In this document: one piece after another, positions 7,964 through 16,028 of the stretch
How the letters are laid out: every line of letters starts with the position of its first letter
Position numbering within the stretch: the stretch's first letter is position 1
NCBI RefSeq assembly: GCF_028551255.1
Contig: NZ_CP117029.1
Location: 1,798,001 to 1,862,000 of the forward strand
Direction: 5' to 3'
Length of the DNA stretch: 64,000 nucleotides
Source of the DNA: Vibrio tubiashii
Lineage (GTDB): Bacteria; Pseudomonadota; Gammaproteobacteria; Enterobacterales; Vibrionaceae
Notes under the pieces: model-generated
The model's database searches: none
Seen by the model: only the letters and a program-made list of their open reading frames with translations
Told to the model about the DNA's origin: nothing
Position numbers and translations under genes: made by a program

Positions 7964-9583
7964 TCAACTAACTTTTTCGTACTTCACATCATCAAACTTC
8001 AATATTCTGGCTGATGGTTTTACTATATTTTCCACTTCCCATTTATAGATAAGTAACTCTCGCTTGGACGCAAAGCCCTCGAAATCACGAGCATTCCATA
8101 GCTCAATCAACTCATCATTTAAGAAATGTTGCTCCTTATCTCTCTTATCAAATAAGTGTAATTGGGGGATATCAGGTGCTAAAGACTCCGATATGAAATA
8201 GAATCCAGCTCTAGCTTTAAGAGATTTTTCAAGACCTTGATAATGGAAATCATCCGGTTGTTTCAATAAACTTTTCTTGTTTGACATCAAATCCTTTAGT
8301 ACTTTTTCACGTACGCTAACATTCTCTTCATATCGTTTCTGACATAAAGCTGATGCCCAAACTTTTACTCGAGCAGTTTTAAACTGAGTGTTCTTAGACC
8401 ATATAGATACTGCTGGTTTTATATTCAGCGACCAATTATAGGAGCCAGTATCTAAGAAGTTAGCAAGATCTTTTATTGTATTACTAACATTTTGAGCAGT
8501 GTTACCGAAAGCACCAGTGTAGCTAGTTAGATAGTACCATGCTTGTAGCTCATCAAAAGGTATAGAGGTATCTCGTGAGAAAGCAAATGCTAACCCAACA
8601 GTCTGTGCTTTATAAGGAAATTGACCTGGAGATGTAATACCTAACTGTTTTTCTGAAAATTCAGCCAACTTCAATATACCAATATATGCCCGTTCAATCA
8701 CTTCTTGATTTAGAAGGCTAGCTAGCTTATCTGTATTTTTAAAAAACAAATCTAAACCTAAATTCAGTTTAATCACAGATAAAAGAATACTATTATCGAT
8801 ATTTTTCCAACCTGGCATGCGAGATAGGTAACGCTCCGTATACTCTTCAGTAAGTGCTATTAAGTCGAAGTCAGATTTGTAACTCAAAGCATTAAGCATA
8901 TGAATTTCAGACATAGGAGTACCACGAGAATTGATCCTCTCGAAACTCTTAGTTACAACAGCTTGATCATCCGCCTCCAATGGGACAATTGGAATCTTAT
9001 AATTTTTGAATGCAGATGCTATGGTATCTGATCTGTCAATCCACTCTTCATTTTCAAATGGTATCGACCGTTGGAACTTCAGTAAACTTCGTGTTGACTC
9101 CAATATGCATGATAAAGGCATATATTGTCCCGAATTTAAATTAGCTCCAATCTTAACGAGATCACGATAAAGAATAAAAACACTATCATTATCTCGAGCG
9201 TTTAGATCACAGTACACGTTAAACTCTTCAAGCTCTTCGTTAGTTGCGATATCGTCTGACTTGTATAGCAAAGTACCAAAAAGCGTACTTAAACGCTGAA
9301 GTCCATCCATCAAATATGAGTTATATACTGAGTTCCCTTGATTATTAATCGAAAAAGGGCCTATTTTATCATGTGATTTAATGTCTGATTGTCTAGTTTG
9401 CCAAACTAGCATAGCGCCGATCGGTAAACCTTCCAAAACACTACAAAGTAAGTCATGCTTTTGAGACCAAGTCCAAACAAGTTCCCTTTGGAACCTAGGA
9501 ATTCTTAGGACGCCATCTTGCAATTCTTTTAGAGCTTGAGTAAGAAAAACTACTTTTGGCTCTGCGTTGTAGCTAAAACTCAT
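7964..9583 (-). CDS. DUF262 (GmrS/ParB-like) domain protein, third gene of putative defence cassette
   Basis: 539 residues. The N-terminal ~240 residues carry the DUF262 signature: IPRFQRELVWTWSQKHDLLCSVLEG, PIGAMLVWQ, and DGLQRLSTL in place of the usual DGQQR, followed by RINSRGTPMS. DUF262 occurs in GmrSD-type modification-dependent nucleases and other phage-defence proteins and is related to ParB/sulfiredoxin NTPase or nuclease folds. The C-terminal half is helical. I see no clear DUF1524 HNH motif, so it may not cut DNA by itself. Its ATG overlaps the stop of the TOPRIM-like gene (ATGA), placing it last in a coupled three-gene operon. Family call firm, function inferred. Confidence 0.8.
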   Translation of the reverse strand: MSFSYNAEPKVVFLTQALKELQDGVLRIPRFQRELVWTWSQKHDLLCSVLEGLPIGAMLVWQTRQSDIKSHDKIGPFSINNQGNSVYNSYLMDGLQRLSTLFGTLLYKSDDIATNEELEEFNVYCDLNARDNDSVFILYRDLVKIGANLNSGQYMPLSCILESTRSLLKFQRSIPFENEEWIDRSDTIASAFKNYKIPIVPLEADDQAVVTKSFERINSRGTPMSEIHMLNALSYKSDFDLIALTEEYTERYLSRMPGWKNIDNSILLSVIKLNLGLDLFFKNTDKLASLLNQEVIERAYIGILKLAEFSEKQLGITSPGQFPYKAQTVGLAFAFSRDTSIPFDELQAWYYLTSYTGAFGNTAQNVSNTIKDLANFLDTGSYNWSLNIKPAVSIWSKNTQFKTARVKVWASALCQKRYEENVSVREKVLKDLMSNKKSLLKQPDDFHYQGLEKSLKARAGFYFISESLAPDIPQLHLFDKRDKEQHFLNDELIELWNARDFEGFASKRELLIYKWEVENIVKPSARILKFDDVKYEKVS

Positions 9584-10566
9584 ACTGGTAACCTTATATG
9601 TTCAAGTAGTTTAGATTCAAAATCACTTAGCTCTCGGGAGCTATCCTGTTCACGCATGATCTTTCTGATTTCCCCCCATTCATTTTCATTTTGTAAAAAC
9701 TTATCAGCATACTTGCTTGAAAAACCTTCCCACAAGTCGCCTTCGCAAAGAATGGTATCCATTACACTGTCATACAAACCTGATTTAGATAATGGAGAGT
9801 CCATAACTCCAACTTTCATATGATAATGATGCTGTTGTTCTACTGTAAGTTTTTTAAATGCATTGTATTTCTTAAAATCAGAGCTCCTGGCTCGTACATT
9901 AGGGTGTATTTTTGATATCAAGTAGTCTACGGGCAAATAATTTTCTATTGAACGTCTTTCTAAACAATGATGAGGAATGCCGTTCGCTAAACAAGTATCA
10001 ACAATCTTTCGTGCTTCTGGTTGTAGGGAGCCTTTTCTAGGAGCGTCACTGTCGCAAAACACAAACCGTTTGTTCCGGTAGCCAAGAGATGTAGTTTTTT
10101 TGTTAAGGTTCTTCTTCATCTCACTAATGCCACCCAAAGTTTTTGGCTCAACCCGTTGCTCATCTTCTAGCTTCTTTAACAAAAGAGAGTTCGATTTCGA
10201 AAGAACCAACCTTAGGAATAGCCCATCATTGATACCATTTTCTAGCCAAATCTGGAAAGGCATAGCTATTAACTTCTTTGCATCATCTAATGTTATCTCG
10301 GGTACTTTGAGCACCCAGTTACTTGTTGTAATCTTAGAGGTAACTTTGACTTCATTGACCAATTTATAGGTAGCGCAATCACATATATAGTTTGAATGCG
10401 CTATCTGCCAATCATCTGAGTTATTAGCTGCTATCCAAGAGCTGATACGTTTAGAATCCAAATCGAACTTTAGATATGCCGCATTATCAATGGCAGAATA
10501 CAGCAGCAACATCAGCCCCGCGTGGTTTCTGTCAACAAAAATACTCTCATCTAAATCAAAAACCAC
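9580..10566 (-). CDS. TOPRIM-like (OLD/DUF4435-type) protein, second gene of putative defence cassette
   Basis: 328 residues. The central-to-C-terminal part has a TOPRIM-like core: the acidic strand RFVFCDSDAPRKG (D-x-D) and, about 40 residues on, CLERRSIENYLPVDYL, the arrangement seen in OLD-family and DUF4435 proteins. The N-terminal acidic motif of TOPRIM is not obvious. Such proteins act as Mg-dependent nucleases next to a partner ATPase, as in PARIS (AriA/AriB) and split OLD systems. The start is GTG at 10566 with a GAGGGG ribosome binding site, one base after the stop of the ATPase gene. The stop overlaps the DUF262 start. Assignment by motif only. Confidence 0.65.
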   Translation of the reverse strand: MVFDLDESIFVDRNHAGLMLLLYSAIDNAAYLKFDLDSKRISSWIAANNSDDWQIAHSNYICDCATYKLVNEVKVTSKITTSNWVLKVPEITLDDAKKLIAMPFQIWLENGINDGLFLRLVLSKSNSLLLKKLEDEQRVEPKTLGGISEMKKNLNKKTTSLGYRNKRFVFCDSDAPRKGSLQPEARKIVDTCLANGIPHHCLERRSIENYLPVDYLISKIHPNVRARSSDFKKYNAFKKLTVEQQHHYHMKVGVMDSPLSKSGLYDSVMDTILCEGDLWEGFSSKYADKFLQNENEWGEIRKIMREQDSSRELSDFESKLLEHIRLPV

Positions 10567-10567
10567 C

Positions 10568-11845
10568 TTATTCCCCTCGCTTTGATGACGAATCTAGGCT
10601 CTGCTTAGCTTTTTCTTGTCTCAACCTAACCAGCCTTTTAGCTTGGTTTAGACTTTCTCTAAACACCTCTTGGGGCCACGCACTAGATAGATATGCTTCA
10701 CTATCAAAAGAAATTGACTCTAATAGTGAGCCCTGTTCAGTTCTGGAAGTCCAATAACATGAAAAGTTCTCTGTACTTAGTTCAGTATCCAAGATAGCAA
10801 TTTGTAAAGCTCGGAGGAAACTTTCTGAGTGTGTTTCAAGGATAAACCTAATACTCGAATTCTTTTGAATGCACTTAATTATAAAGTTTGCAAGCTCTAC
10901 GCTCGCAAGAGGATGAAGATGTAACTCTGGCTGTTCTACAACAATAATAGGACTTTCTCCCAACTCACCATTGGCAGCCATCGCAGCCAACACCACTACA
11001 GGTAATGCTTGAGCGATCCCTTCACCAGAATCCAAAATTGGAACCCTGTGAGTACCTCCAGAGTCTTCTAAAATCGAAACCGTATCCAAACCAACTCTCA
11101 TTCGACCACTAGTGGCTGATGAAGATAAAGAGCCAAAAAAGATTTCTCTTTGGCATGTCGTTCTTAGCCAGCCATTTATATCTTCTATAGAATTAGAGTT
11201 ATTTTCATTAAGGTGCCAAATTACTGGCCCGACCCCAGAACCGTTTGGCATTATCTTTAGGGGTACACCCACCCCCACTTCAAAAAAGCGCTGAGGTGGT
11301 ATGCGAGTTGATGATACCCAATGAACAGAGTTAGAAAAATGGCTGATTAACTCGTTAAAGGTCAACTCTTCAGTCAATCTAAAACCATGAAAGTTAATGA
11401 CATCAGAGCTATCATTAACATTTTCTAGCATTCCCTCTGAGTCAACTGATGGAATGTAAGATAGCTGTCGATTATCTGTCGAGATCGATAAAGACGTCAT
11501 CATTTCAGCTTCTGATCCAAGTTTTTGTAGTTCAAACTCCAAATAATCGCCGTTATGCCATTCTAGCCCAAAACCTAACCGGCTCTCGCCACTAGTTACA
11601 ACGTTATCAAACACCCCCCCACGTAAACTTTCACTAGAATAATCCAAAAAACTAACAGTGAAATAGTTTGGTTTGTTACCTTTCATACTATCACTTAGTA
11701 GAGGAAAAGATCTGACCAAAGCACTTTTACCCGTATTGTTATAACCAAAAAGGAGAGTTAAGTTTTTTAGGTCAATCGTATGTTGCCCTTTAAATGCTTT
11801 ATAGTTTTTGTATTTTATAGATTTGAGAATTTTAGACGTTGGCAT
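10568..11845 (-). CDS. AAA (ABC/SMC-like, DUF3696-type) ATPase, first gene of putative defence cassette
   Basis: 425 residues. Walker A is FGYNNTGKSALVRSF near residue 35, after a KYKNYKAFKGQHTIDL strand typical of AAA_15/AAA_21 ATPases. Walker B is PIIVVEQPELHLHPLASVELANF, followed by the switch His in ILETHSESFLRAL; the HLHP motif is typical of DUF3696-like proteins. ATPases of this class act as sensors or motors in Gabija, Septu, PARIS and retron systems. It heads a three-gene coupled operon with TOPRIM-like and DUF262 genes. The upstream DNA is very AT-rich and no clear ribosome binding site is visible before the ATG at 11845, suggesting a leaderless or weakly translated start. Confidence 0.8.
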   Translation of the reverse strand: MPTSKILKSIKYKNYKAFKGQHTIDLKNLTLLFGYNNTGKSALVRSFPLLSDSMKGNKPNYFTVSFLDYSSESLRGGVFDNVVTSGESRLGFGLEWHNGDYLEFELQKLGSEAEMMTSLSISTDNRQLSYIPSVDSEGMLENVNDSSDVINFHGFRLTEELTFNELISHFSNSVHWVSSTRIPPQRFFEVGVGVPLKIMPNGSGVGPVIWHLNENNSNSIEDINGWLRTTCQREIFFGSLSSSATSGRMRVGLDTVSILEDSGGTHRVPILDSGEGIAQALPVVVLAAMAANGELGESPIIVVEQPELHLHPLASVELANFIIKCIQKNSSIRFILETHSESFLRALQIAILDTELSTENFSCYWTSRTEQGSLLESISFDSEAYLSSAWPQEVFRESLNQAKRLVRLRQEKAKQSLDSSSKRGE

Positions 11846-12301
11846 AATTATTTAGTTATCTTTATGGAATATTGGCTTTCTGATAGCTTTCATTGCTGAA
11901 ATTTTCGTTACTTTATCTATTGATAATGTGCTCAGATTTCTTGTTTGGAAAGCATGAAACTATCGTTATATTATTCTATTCCCCTCAATAATATCACTAT
12001 GTTTTCATATCTCGTAGCTCTAAATATACCTTTATGATCAATAACTCATATTTATCCCTATCGAGCGTAACCCTTCTGCTATCCAAGCTTCTTATTCCAA
12101 AGGAAACGGCTCAGTAAAACTGCCTATTCCCCGGCATATCATCAACGCCATTTCTGACCTCAGATCATACTGTTTGTCTACACTTGCTTACTTCTTAAGT
12201 TCATAAAGATACCGTAAGCTACGTGCAGTTCTAAGAACATCTTAATCCGAAATGTTTCGTATCTTTTCACCTTTACCCTACAGTTTTAATACTAAAGAGA
12301 A
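11846..12301. other. AT-rich intergenic stretch without recognised gene
   Basis: No frame with coding character or family resemblance was found. The part next to 11845 must hold the promoter of the ATPase operon, but no confident -35/-10 pair could be picked. Confidence 0.5.
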
Positions 12302-12385
12302 GCTGAAGTTAGAGGACTCTTATTCCTATCAACGCTGGTACACTTTAGGAAGAGAACAAGTTTGCAAAACTCGGATAAGCAGCTA

Positions 12386-12456
12386 AAAATGTTCTGACTT
12401 TGAACATTTTGCTCCTCCGAAAAATGGCAAAAAGTGTTCTAACCTAGAACACTTTT
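12386..12456. repeat. Palindrome pair, 45-bp period (copy 1 of array)
   Basis: Two palindromes with 7-bp centres: AAAATGTTC-TGACTTT-GAACATTTT (12386-12410) and AAAAGTGTTC-TAACCTA-GAACACTTTT (12430-12456). Their centres are 45 bp apart, joined by a GCTCCTCCGAAAAA linker. The stretch from about 12302 repeats the sequence before the intact integrase 3' end at 14383-14610. Confidence 0.8.
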
Positions 12457-12489
12457 AAGATCGGTTATTAGGATCTAACAGCTAATTCA

Positions 12490-12692
12490 ACGCCCTAGAT
12501 AAACCGCAGTCACTTCCTCTCGACTATACCCTAACTCTTCGCTGATGATCATTCTGGCTTCATAGTCTCGCTGCTTGTCTGCACCACTCAAGCCATGTGC
12601 ACGATCTAACCCCATCTTGATACATGCTCGTTCTTATTTACCTAGGTGTGTTTTATACATATCCTATTTCGGTATAGCATTCATCATACCTG
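12490..12692 (-). pseudogene. Truncated copy of the Integrase_1-type recombinase (3' part)
   Basis: This stretch closely matches the 3' end of the intact integrase gene at 14616 onward: the region coding for EELGHSREEVTAVYLGR, ADKQRDYEARM and the RAHGL area are recognisable. It has one internal deletion of roughly 107 bp (joining CACCACTCAA to GCCATGTGCACG) plus point changes, and resemblance fades near 12692. It lies beside its own copy of the palindrome array, so array and integrase end were duplicated together. Confidence 0.85.
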
Positions 12693-12784
12693 TGCTCGTT
12701 ATTTCTATTGTTTGCTATTGTTCCTGTTTACTATTTCCCCAGCAGCAGCTAACTTGATACTTAGTTGATAGTAAAGAGTTGGCC

Positions 12785-13975
12785 ATGAAAAAAATAAGCC
12801 TAAAGCCTTTAAGATCCTATAATCCTTTTTTTCCAAGTCCCGATGAATTTGCGGAGTTTATGGGAGCGAATGTTTCAGTAAGGAACAAAGTAAAGACGTT
12901 CGCGCCGTTGATGGATATAGAAGTTAACATCGCGGATCGAAGTTTAGACAACCTTGGTAACACGGGCGTTTCCCTAAAGACCGCCTCAACATTGGCTGAA
13001 AACGTACTTACTTATCTTAGGAGGGTAAACCTAAGGTTCCCTAACCTTTTTAAATTAAGGAGGCTGATGGCAGCTGACGTGGGAATATATTGGGAACAAG
13101 CTATAGAAGGATATCGATGCTCTCAGGATCCCACAGGCAATGAGTTAGAATTGAATTTGGCTTACATTGAGAACTTTATTAAAACTCGCCAAAGGGACAT
13201 TCAGCCGCAGCTAGATATCTTAAGAAAACACAGAGGTAAAAAATCCACGCCAGATTTTGAGCTCATAGCCGAGCTCTACTCGCTAGTGTTACCTAAAACA
13301 CGTCTCATCACTCTAGAACAAGAAACAGTTTTTAACATATTTAAGGAGGGTCTTCACCACGGGAAACTTGTTCCTGAAGATGAGGCTGCTCTACTCCTCT
13401 TCATCAACGATTTTAACTTATCGCTTCTAGCTACTGTGGATCATACTCTTATTGATTATTACGAACGTTATCTTCGAGAGCAGCGGATATGTGTTAGTTC
13501 TGCCTCTAAATGGCCTTCGTCAGGTATTATCTATGACGTTTTCACCCAAGACGGGACAACTTACTTTGATAGGTTTATTTCATACTTAAAATGGTTCAGC
13601 GGCAAAAGCTACACTGAATTGGCCGAAGCGGTACCCGTGACTAGAAGTGGAAAAGAAAAAGGCGAAGAGGATCTTGAGGCAAATGATAGTGGTCGCCTAC
13701 TTATAGATATTCAGAAAGAAACCCTAAAAGACTGGCGTAAAGGTAAAACTAGGCCGTCCATTGAAAAACTCAATGGTTTCTTTAGTGAACTTAAATTACT
13801 TAATACGCTCGACTTATCTTTGTACGGTGTAATTTTTCTGGGTATCGATAAATATATAGCGAAAATGGTAAACGCAGATCAATCGAAACCTCAGAAACAA
13901 GAACTATTAGAGCAAGTATTTAGCGCAGAACATTACAAACGGCATTATGATAAGTGGAAAAAGCTGCCTGACTAG
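12785..13975 (+). CDS. Unrecognised 396-residue protein of the integrase module
   Basis: 396 residues from the ATG at 12785; a TTG two codons earlier would give 398. No family is recognised. It is soluble, rich in Leu/Lys and probably mostly helical. A C-terminal stretch has KETLKDWRKGKTRPSIEKLNGFF, resembling a helix-turn-helix turn in which a domain is dispatched by number or order (as in short Cro-like proteins), but this is weak. It lies between the decayed and intact copies of the same integrase, convergent with two microprotein genes, so it belongs to the accessory module. A DNA-binding or regulatory role is a guess. Confidence 0.7.
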   Translation: MKKISLKPLRSYNPFFPSPDEFAEFMGANVSVRNKVKTFAPLMDIEVNIADRSLDNLGNTGVSLKTASTLAENVLTYLRRVNLRFPNLFKLRRLMAADVGIYWEQAIEGYRCSQDPTGNELELNLAYIENFIKTRQRDIQPQLDILRKHRGKKSTPDFELIAELYSLVLPKTRLITLEQETVFNIFKEGLHHGKLVPEDEAALLLFINDFNLSLLATVDHTLIDYYERYLREQRICVSSASKWPSSGIIYDVFTQDGTTYFDRFISYLKWFSGKSYTELAEAVPVTRSGKEKGEEDLEANDSGRLLIDIQKETLKDWRKGKTRPSIEKLNGFFSELKLLNTLDLSLYGVIFLGIDKYIAKMVNADQSKPQKQELLEQVFSAEHYKRHYDKWKKLPD

Positions 13976-13983
13976 GCAGCTTT
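13960..13983 (-). terminator. Intrinsic terminator for the microprotein genes
   Basis: Perfect 9-bp stem AAAGCTGCC / GGCAGCTTT with a 6-base loop, overlapping the stop codon of the plus-strand gene. A T-tract follows only on the minus strand (GCAGCTTTTTCC), so it chiefly ends transcription from the right. Confidence 0.7.
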
Positions 13984-13996
13984 GGACTAATGCAGG

Positions 13997-14083
13997 TTAT
14001 TTTCTCGGAGGATTATTTCCGCGGCCTTTTCCTGACGGGCGACCAGTCTTACTTGGACCATTAGGAGGAGTGTTATTACTCAT
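13997..14083 (-). CDS. Microprotein, 28 residues, basic and Gly/Pro/Asn-rich
   Basis: An ATG at 14083 with a GGGAGG ribosome binding site 7 bp upstream opens 28 codons (MSNNTPPNGPSKTGRPSGKG..). The start overlaps the stop of the upstream 46-residue gene in an ATGA junction. The protein is Gly/Pro/Asn-rich with several Lys/Arg and is probably disordered. A terminator follows 13 bp after the stop. Ribosome binding site, overlap and terminator together make real expression plausible; no family is recognised. Confidence 0.6.
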   Translation of the reverse strand: MSNNTPPNGPSKTGRPSGKGRGNNPPRK

Positions 14084-14220
14084 GATAAATCCTCCCAATC
14101 TTCAGGGCGGTCTTCGTAACCTCGAGATTGCCAGTAGGCATCATTTTCTGGGTCAAGCTGACGTGAGTAGTTGTCTAAGTCATCTTGAGTTGGCTCATAA
14201 CCATCTTTAAATCCTGACAT
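14080..14220 (-). CDS. Microprotein, 46 residues, acidic
   Basis: The frame is open from 14310, but the ATG at 14220 has a good AAGGA ribosome binding site at about 7 bp. It gives a 46-residue acidic protein (MSGFKDGYEPTQDDLDNY.., ..YWQSRGYEDRPEDWEDLS). The contrast with the basic microprotein coupled to it suggests the two might bind each other; this is speculation. No family is recognised. It lies between the unrecognised 396-residue gene and the palindrome array of the integrase module. Confidence 0.6.
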   Translation of the reverse strand: MSGFKDGYEPTQDDLDNYSRQLDPENDAYWQSRGYEDRPEDWEDLS

Positions 14221-14311
14221 ATTGGATTCCTTTCTTATACGTAGCCTCATTGCTACGCGTTCAAGAATGCATGACCCAAGAGCTTTCCAGTAGAGGGGGT
14301 AAGAGCGCAAG

Positions 14312-14332
14312 TTTTCATTTAACGAATGAAAA
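14312..14332. promoter_or_regulatory. Inverted repeat upstream of the microprotein genes
   Basis: TTTTCATT-TAACG-AATGAAAA, a perfect 8-bp inverted repeat with a 5-base centre, 92 bp upstream of the 46-residue gene. It could be a repressor operator. Confidence 0.4.
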
Positions 14333-14469
14333 GTTCGGGGCAGGTCTAGCCTCTTGCTCTAACTATTAGGTTCTCGTAGTTCAAGTCTGAAGTTAGAGAA
14401 CTCGTATTTCTATCAATGCTGGTACAGTTTAGGAAAAGAACAAGTTAGCAAAACTCGGATAAACAGCTA

Positions 14470-14585
14470 AGAATGTACTGACTTTGAACATTTTGCTCCT
14501 CCTAAAAAAGACAGAAAGTGTTCTAACCTAGAACACTCTACTCCTCCGAAAAACGACAAAAAGTGTTCTAACCTAGAACACTTTT
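14470..14585. repeat. Palindrome array, three units at 45-bp period (copy 2)
   Basis: Three palindromes with 7-bp centres at 14470-14494 (TGACTTT centre, one arm mutated), 14514-14540 and 14559-14585 (both TAACCTA centres). Centres fall at 14482, 14527 and 14572, exactly 45 bp apart, with the linker CTCCTCCGAAAAA. Ten-bp arms around a 7-bp centre is the layout of core sites of tyrosine recombinases. The array ends 31 bp beyond the integrase stop. The stems are AT-rich, though the last could also act as a terminator for the integrase. The gap 14221-14615 holds nothing else except the inverted repeat at 14312. Confidence 0.8.
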
Positions 14586-14615
14586 AAGATCAGTTGTTGG
14601 GGTCTAACCGCTAAT

Positions 14616-15479
14616 TCAACGCCCAAGATAAACCGCTGTCACTTCCTCTCGACTATGCCCTAACTCTTCGCTAATGATCATTCTGGCTTCATAGTCACGC
14701 TGCTTGTCTGCACCACTCAACCCTTTCGTTGACGGGCCTCCCGCAGCAGGAGCGCTATTACCCGTCAACTCAAGGTATCGCTGGTGCGCATACGCATGTC
14801 TTAGGCCATGTGCACGCTCTAGCCCCATCTTGATACACGCTCGTTCATATCTACCTAAATGAGTTTTATACGTGTCCGCTTTCGGTATTAATGAATCATC
14901 CCCCACCCACTTTTTTATCGAGTCGATGAGTTCACGCTGTGCTTGGGTTCTGATTGGTACGGCTCGGGGTCTAGCGCCCTTTGTTTTAGTCAGGACTAAG
15001 TGATCACCTTTATCCGAAAAGCGCAGTATTATCTTCATGCACTCTTCTCGGCGAAGACCAAAGGCGGCCTGTAATCTGAAACTCGCTTCTAAATAGCGGT
15101 TATTAAGCCTAGATAACTGCTCATTTGATATGTGGCGGGACCGGTTGATGTTTGTAACGTAGTGGCGCTTTTCAATACCTAGAGATGCATTGTTAGCGGG
15201 TATAAGCCCAGGCTTACCAATTTTTTCTGATAGCCATCTTAGGTGAGACATTCGGTTTTTTATTGTACCAGTCGATAAGCCTTGCGATTGCCAATGAGTT
15301 AACAACTTTACGGCGTGTCGACGGCCAAAATTCTTTAGCTCTAAGTTTCGTACATTCAGCTCTTTCAGTTGACTGTCCACCAGCTTGAGCACTTTCTTTC
15401 TCTCTGCTTGCGTGGCTTTCGAGCCGTCTGGGTTTCGGTGTAGTAAACGGGTAATTTGGAAATAGAAATTAGTAGCCAT
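14616..15479 (-). CDS. Tyrosine recombinase, Integrase_1 / Phage_integr_N type
   Basis: 287 residues, short for an integrase. The N-terminal SAM-like core-binding part (KKVLKLVDSQLKELNVRNLELKNFGRRHA, GLSTGTIKNRMSHLRWL) matches the proteobacterial Phage_integr_N family. The catalytic domain has Arg in FGLRREECMKI, Lys in LTKTKGARPRAVPI, HGLRHAYA, LGHSREEV and the Tyr nucleophile in TAVYLGR, four residues from the end, so the full R-K-H-R-H-Y set is present. The ribosome binding site is AGAGGG. The palindrome array abuts its 3' end, and a broken sister copy lies 2 kb to the left. It is distinct from the 418-aa integrase at the island end, so it belongs to a second, nested element. Confidence 0.9.
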   Translation of the reverse strand: MATNFYFQITRLLHRNPDGSKATQAERKKVLKLVDSQLKELNVRNLELKNFGRRHAVKLLTHWQSQGLSTGTIKNRMSHLRWLSEKIGKPGLIPANNASLGIEKRHYVTNINRSRHISNEQLSRLNNRYLEASFRLQAAFGLRREECMKIILRFSDKGDHLVLTKTKGARPRAVPIRTQAQRELIDSIKKWVGDDSLIPKADTYKTHLGRYERACIKMGLERAHGLRHAYAHQRYLELTGNSAPAAGGPSTKGLSGADKQRDYEARMIISEELGHSREEVTAVYLGR

Positions 15480-15510
15480 GCGCTAACCCTCTTCTTGTTC
15501 AATGAAAAAT

Positions 15511-15536
15511 AAAGAGCCGTGTGTTGTCGGCTCTTT
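15511..15536 (-). terminator. Intrinsic terminator upstream of the Integrase_1 gene
   Basis: 9-bp stem AAAGAGCCG / CGGCTCTTT with an 8-base loop, followed on the minus strand by TTTATTTTTC. It would end transcription entering from the right before the integrase. Confidence 0.7.
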
Positions 15537-15874
15537 CTCTTGTCATTCGAAGGTTCTTATTTCACGGGTGCAGTAGTTAGGTATCAATGCGATTTCAGAT
15601 TAGTGTTGTTACTCCCGTTCATTTCGACAGAACGCCTATCACTTCTATGAAGCAACTAGGTAATGGAGTGAGACTACTGTGCGGTCAGAAATTCCGAACA
15701 ATTGAATGACTGTAAGCCATGTGCAATTGCTTAATCCCCAGAAGCCCGTTGGGCTAGTGAGATAAGAATGCGCTGGTAATTAATTGGTTTCTTTTACAAG
15801 TAGGCTATGCAGCAATGGCTGCGTATTTAATTCCATTTCATTGTGTGCGATGAGTGCTGAGTATTCAAATTTGG

Positions 15875-15899
15875 TGACGCTCTCAGCGTCAGCTTTTTT
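15875..15899 (+). terminator. Intrinsic terminator, plus strand
   Basis: TGACGCT-CTC-AGCGTCA followed by GCTTTTTTC. No intact plus-strand gene precedes it, so it is probably a relic of a lost gene. Confidence 0.6.
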
Positions 15900-15961
15900 C
15901 GGTGTCATTCGCTGGTAATTCTGAGAATCGGCTCGGAAGGTAGTAGTGGCGGGCGCTGTCC

Positions 15962-15993
15962 GTCCTGTCACTCCATGTTTGGAGTGACAGGAC
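15962..15993. repeat. Perfect 14-bp inverted repeat
   Basis: GTCCTGTCACTCCA pairs with TGGAGTGACAGGAC around a TGTT loop. There is no T-tract on either side. It sits just beside the integrase fragment at 16029, in the relic-rich stretch 15480-16253, so it could be an intergenic hairpin repeat or an element end. Confidence 0.6.
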
Positions 15994-16028
15994 TCGCTCA
16001 CAATTAACTCAAATACAAAAGGCCGAAT

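Noticed and set aside
12386..14585. Repeats considered as a CRISPR array
   Set aside because: The linkers are conserved rather than unique, there are only two or three units per site and no cas genes are present.
14559..14585. Palindromes considered as dif/Xer sites or integron attC sites
   Set aside because: The arm sequences match neither the dif consensus nor attC boxes (no RYYYAAC/GTTRRRY pair).
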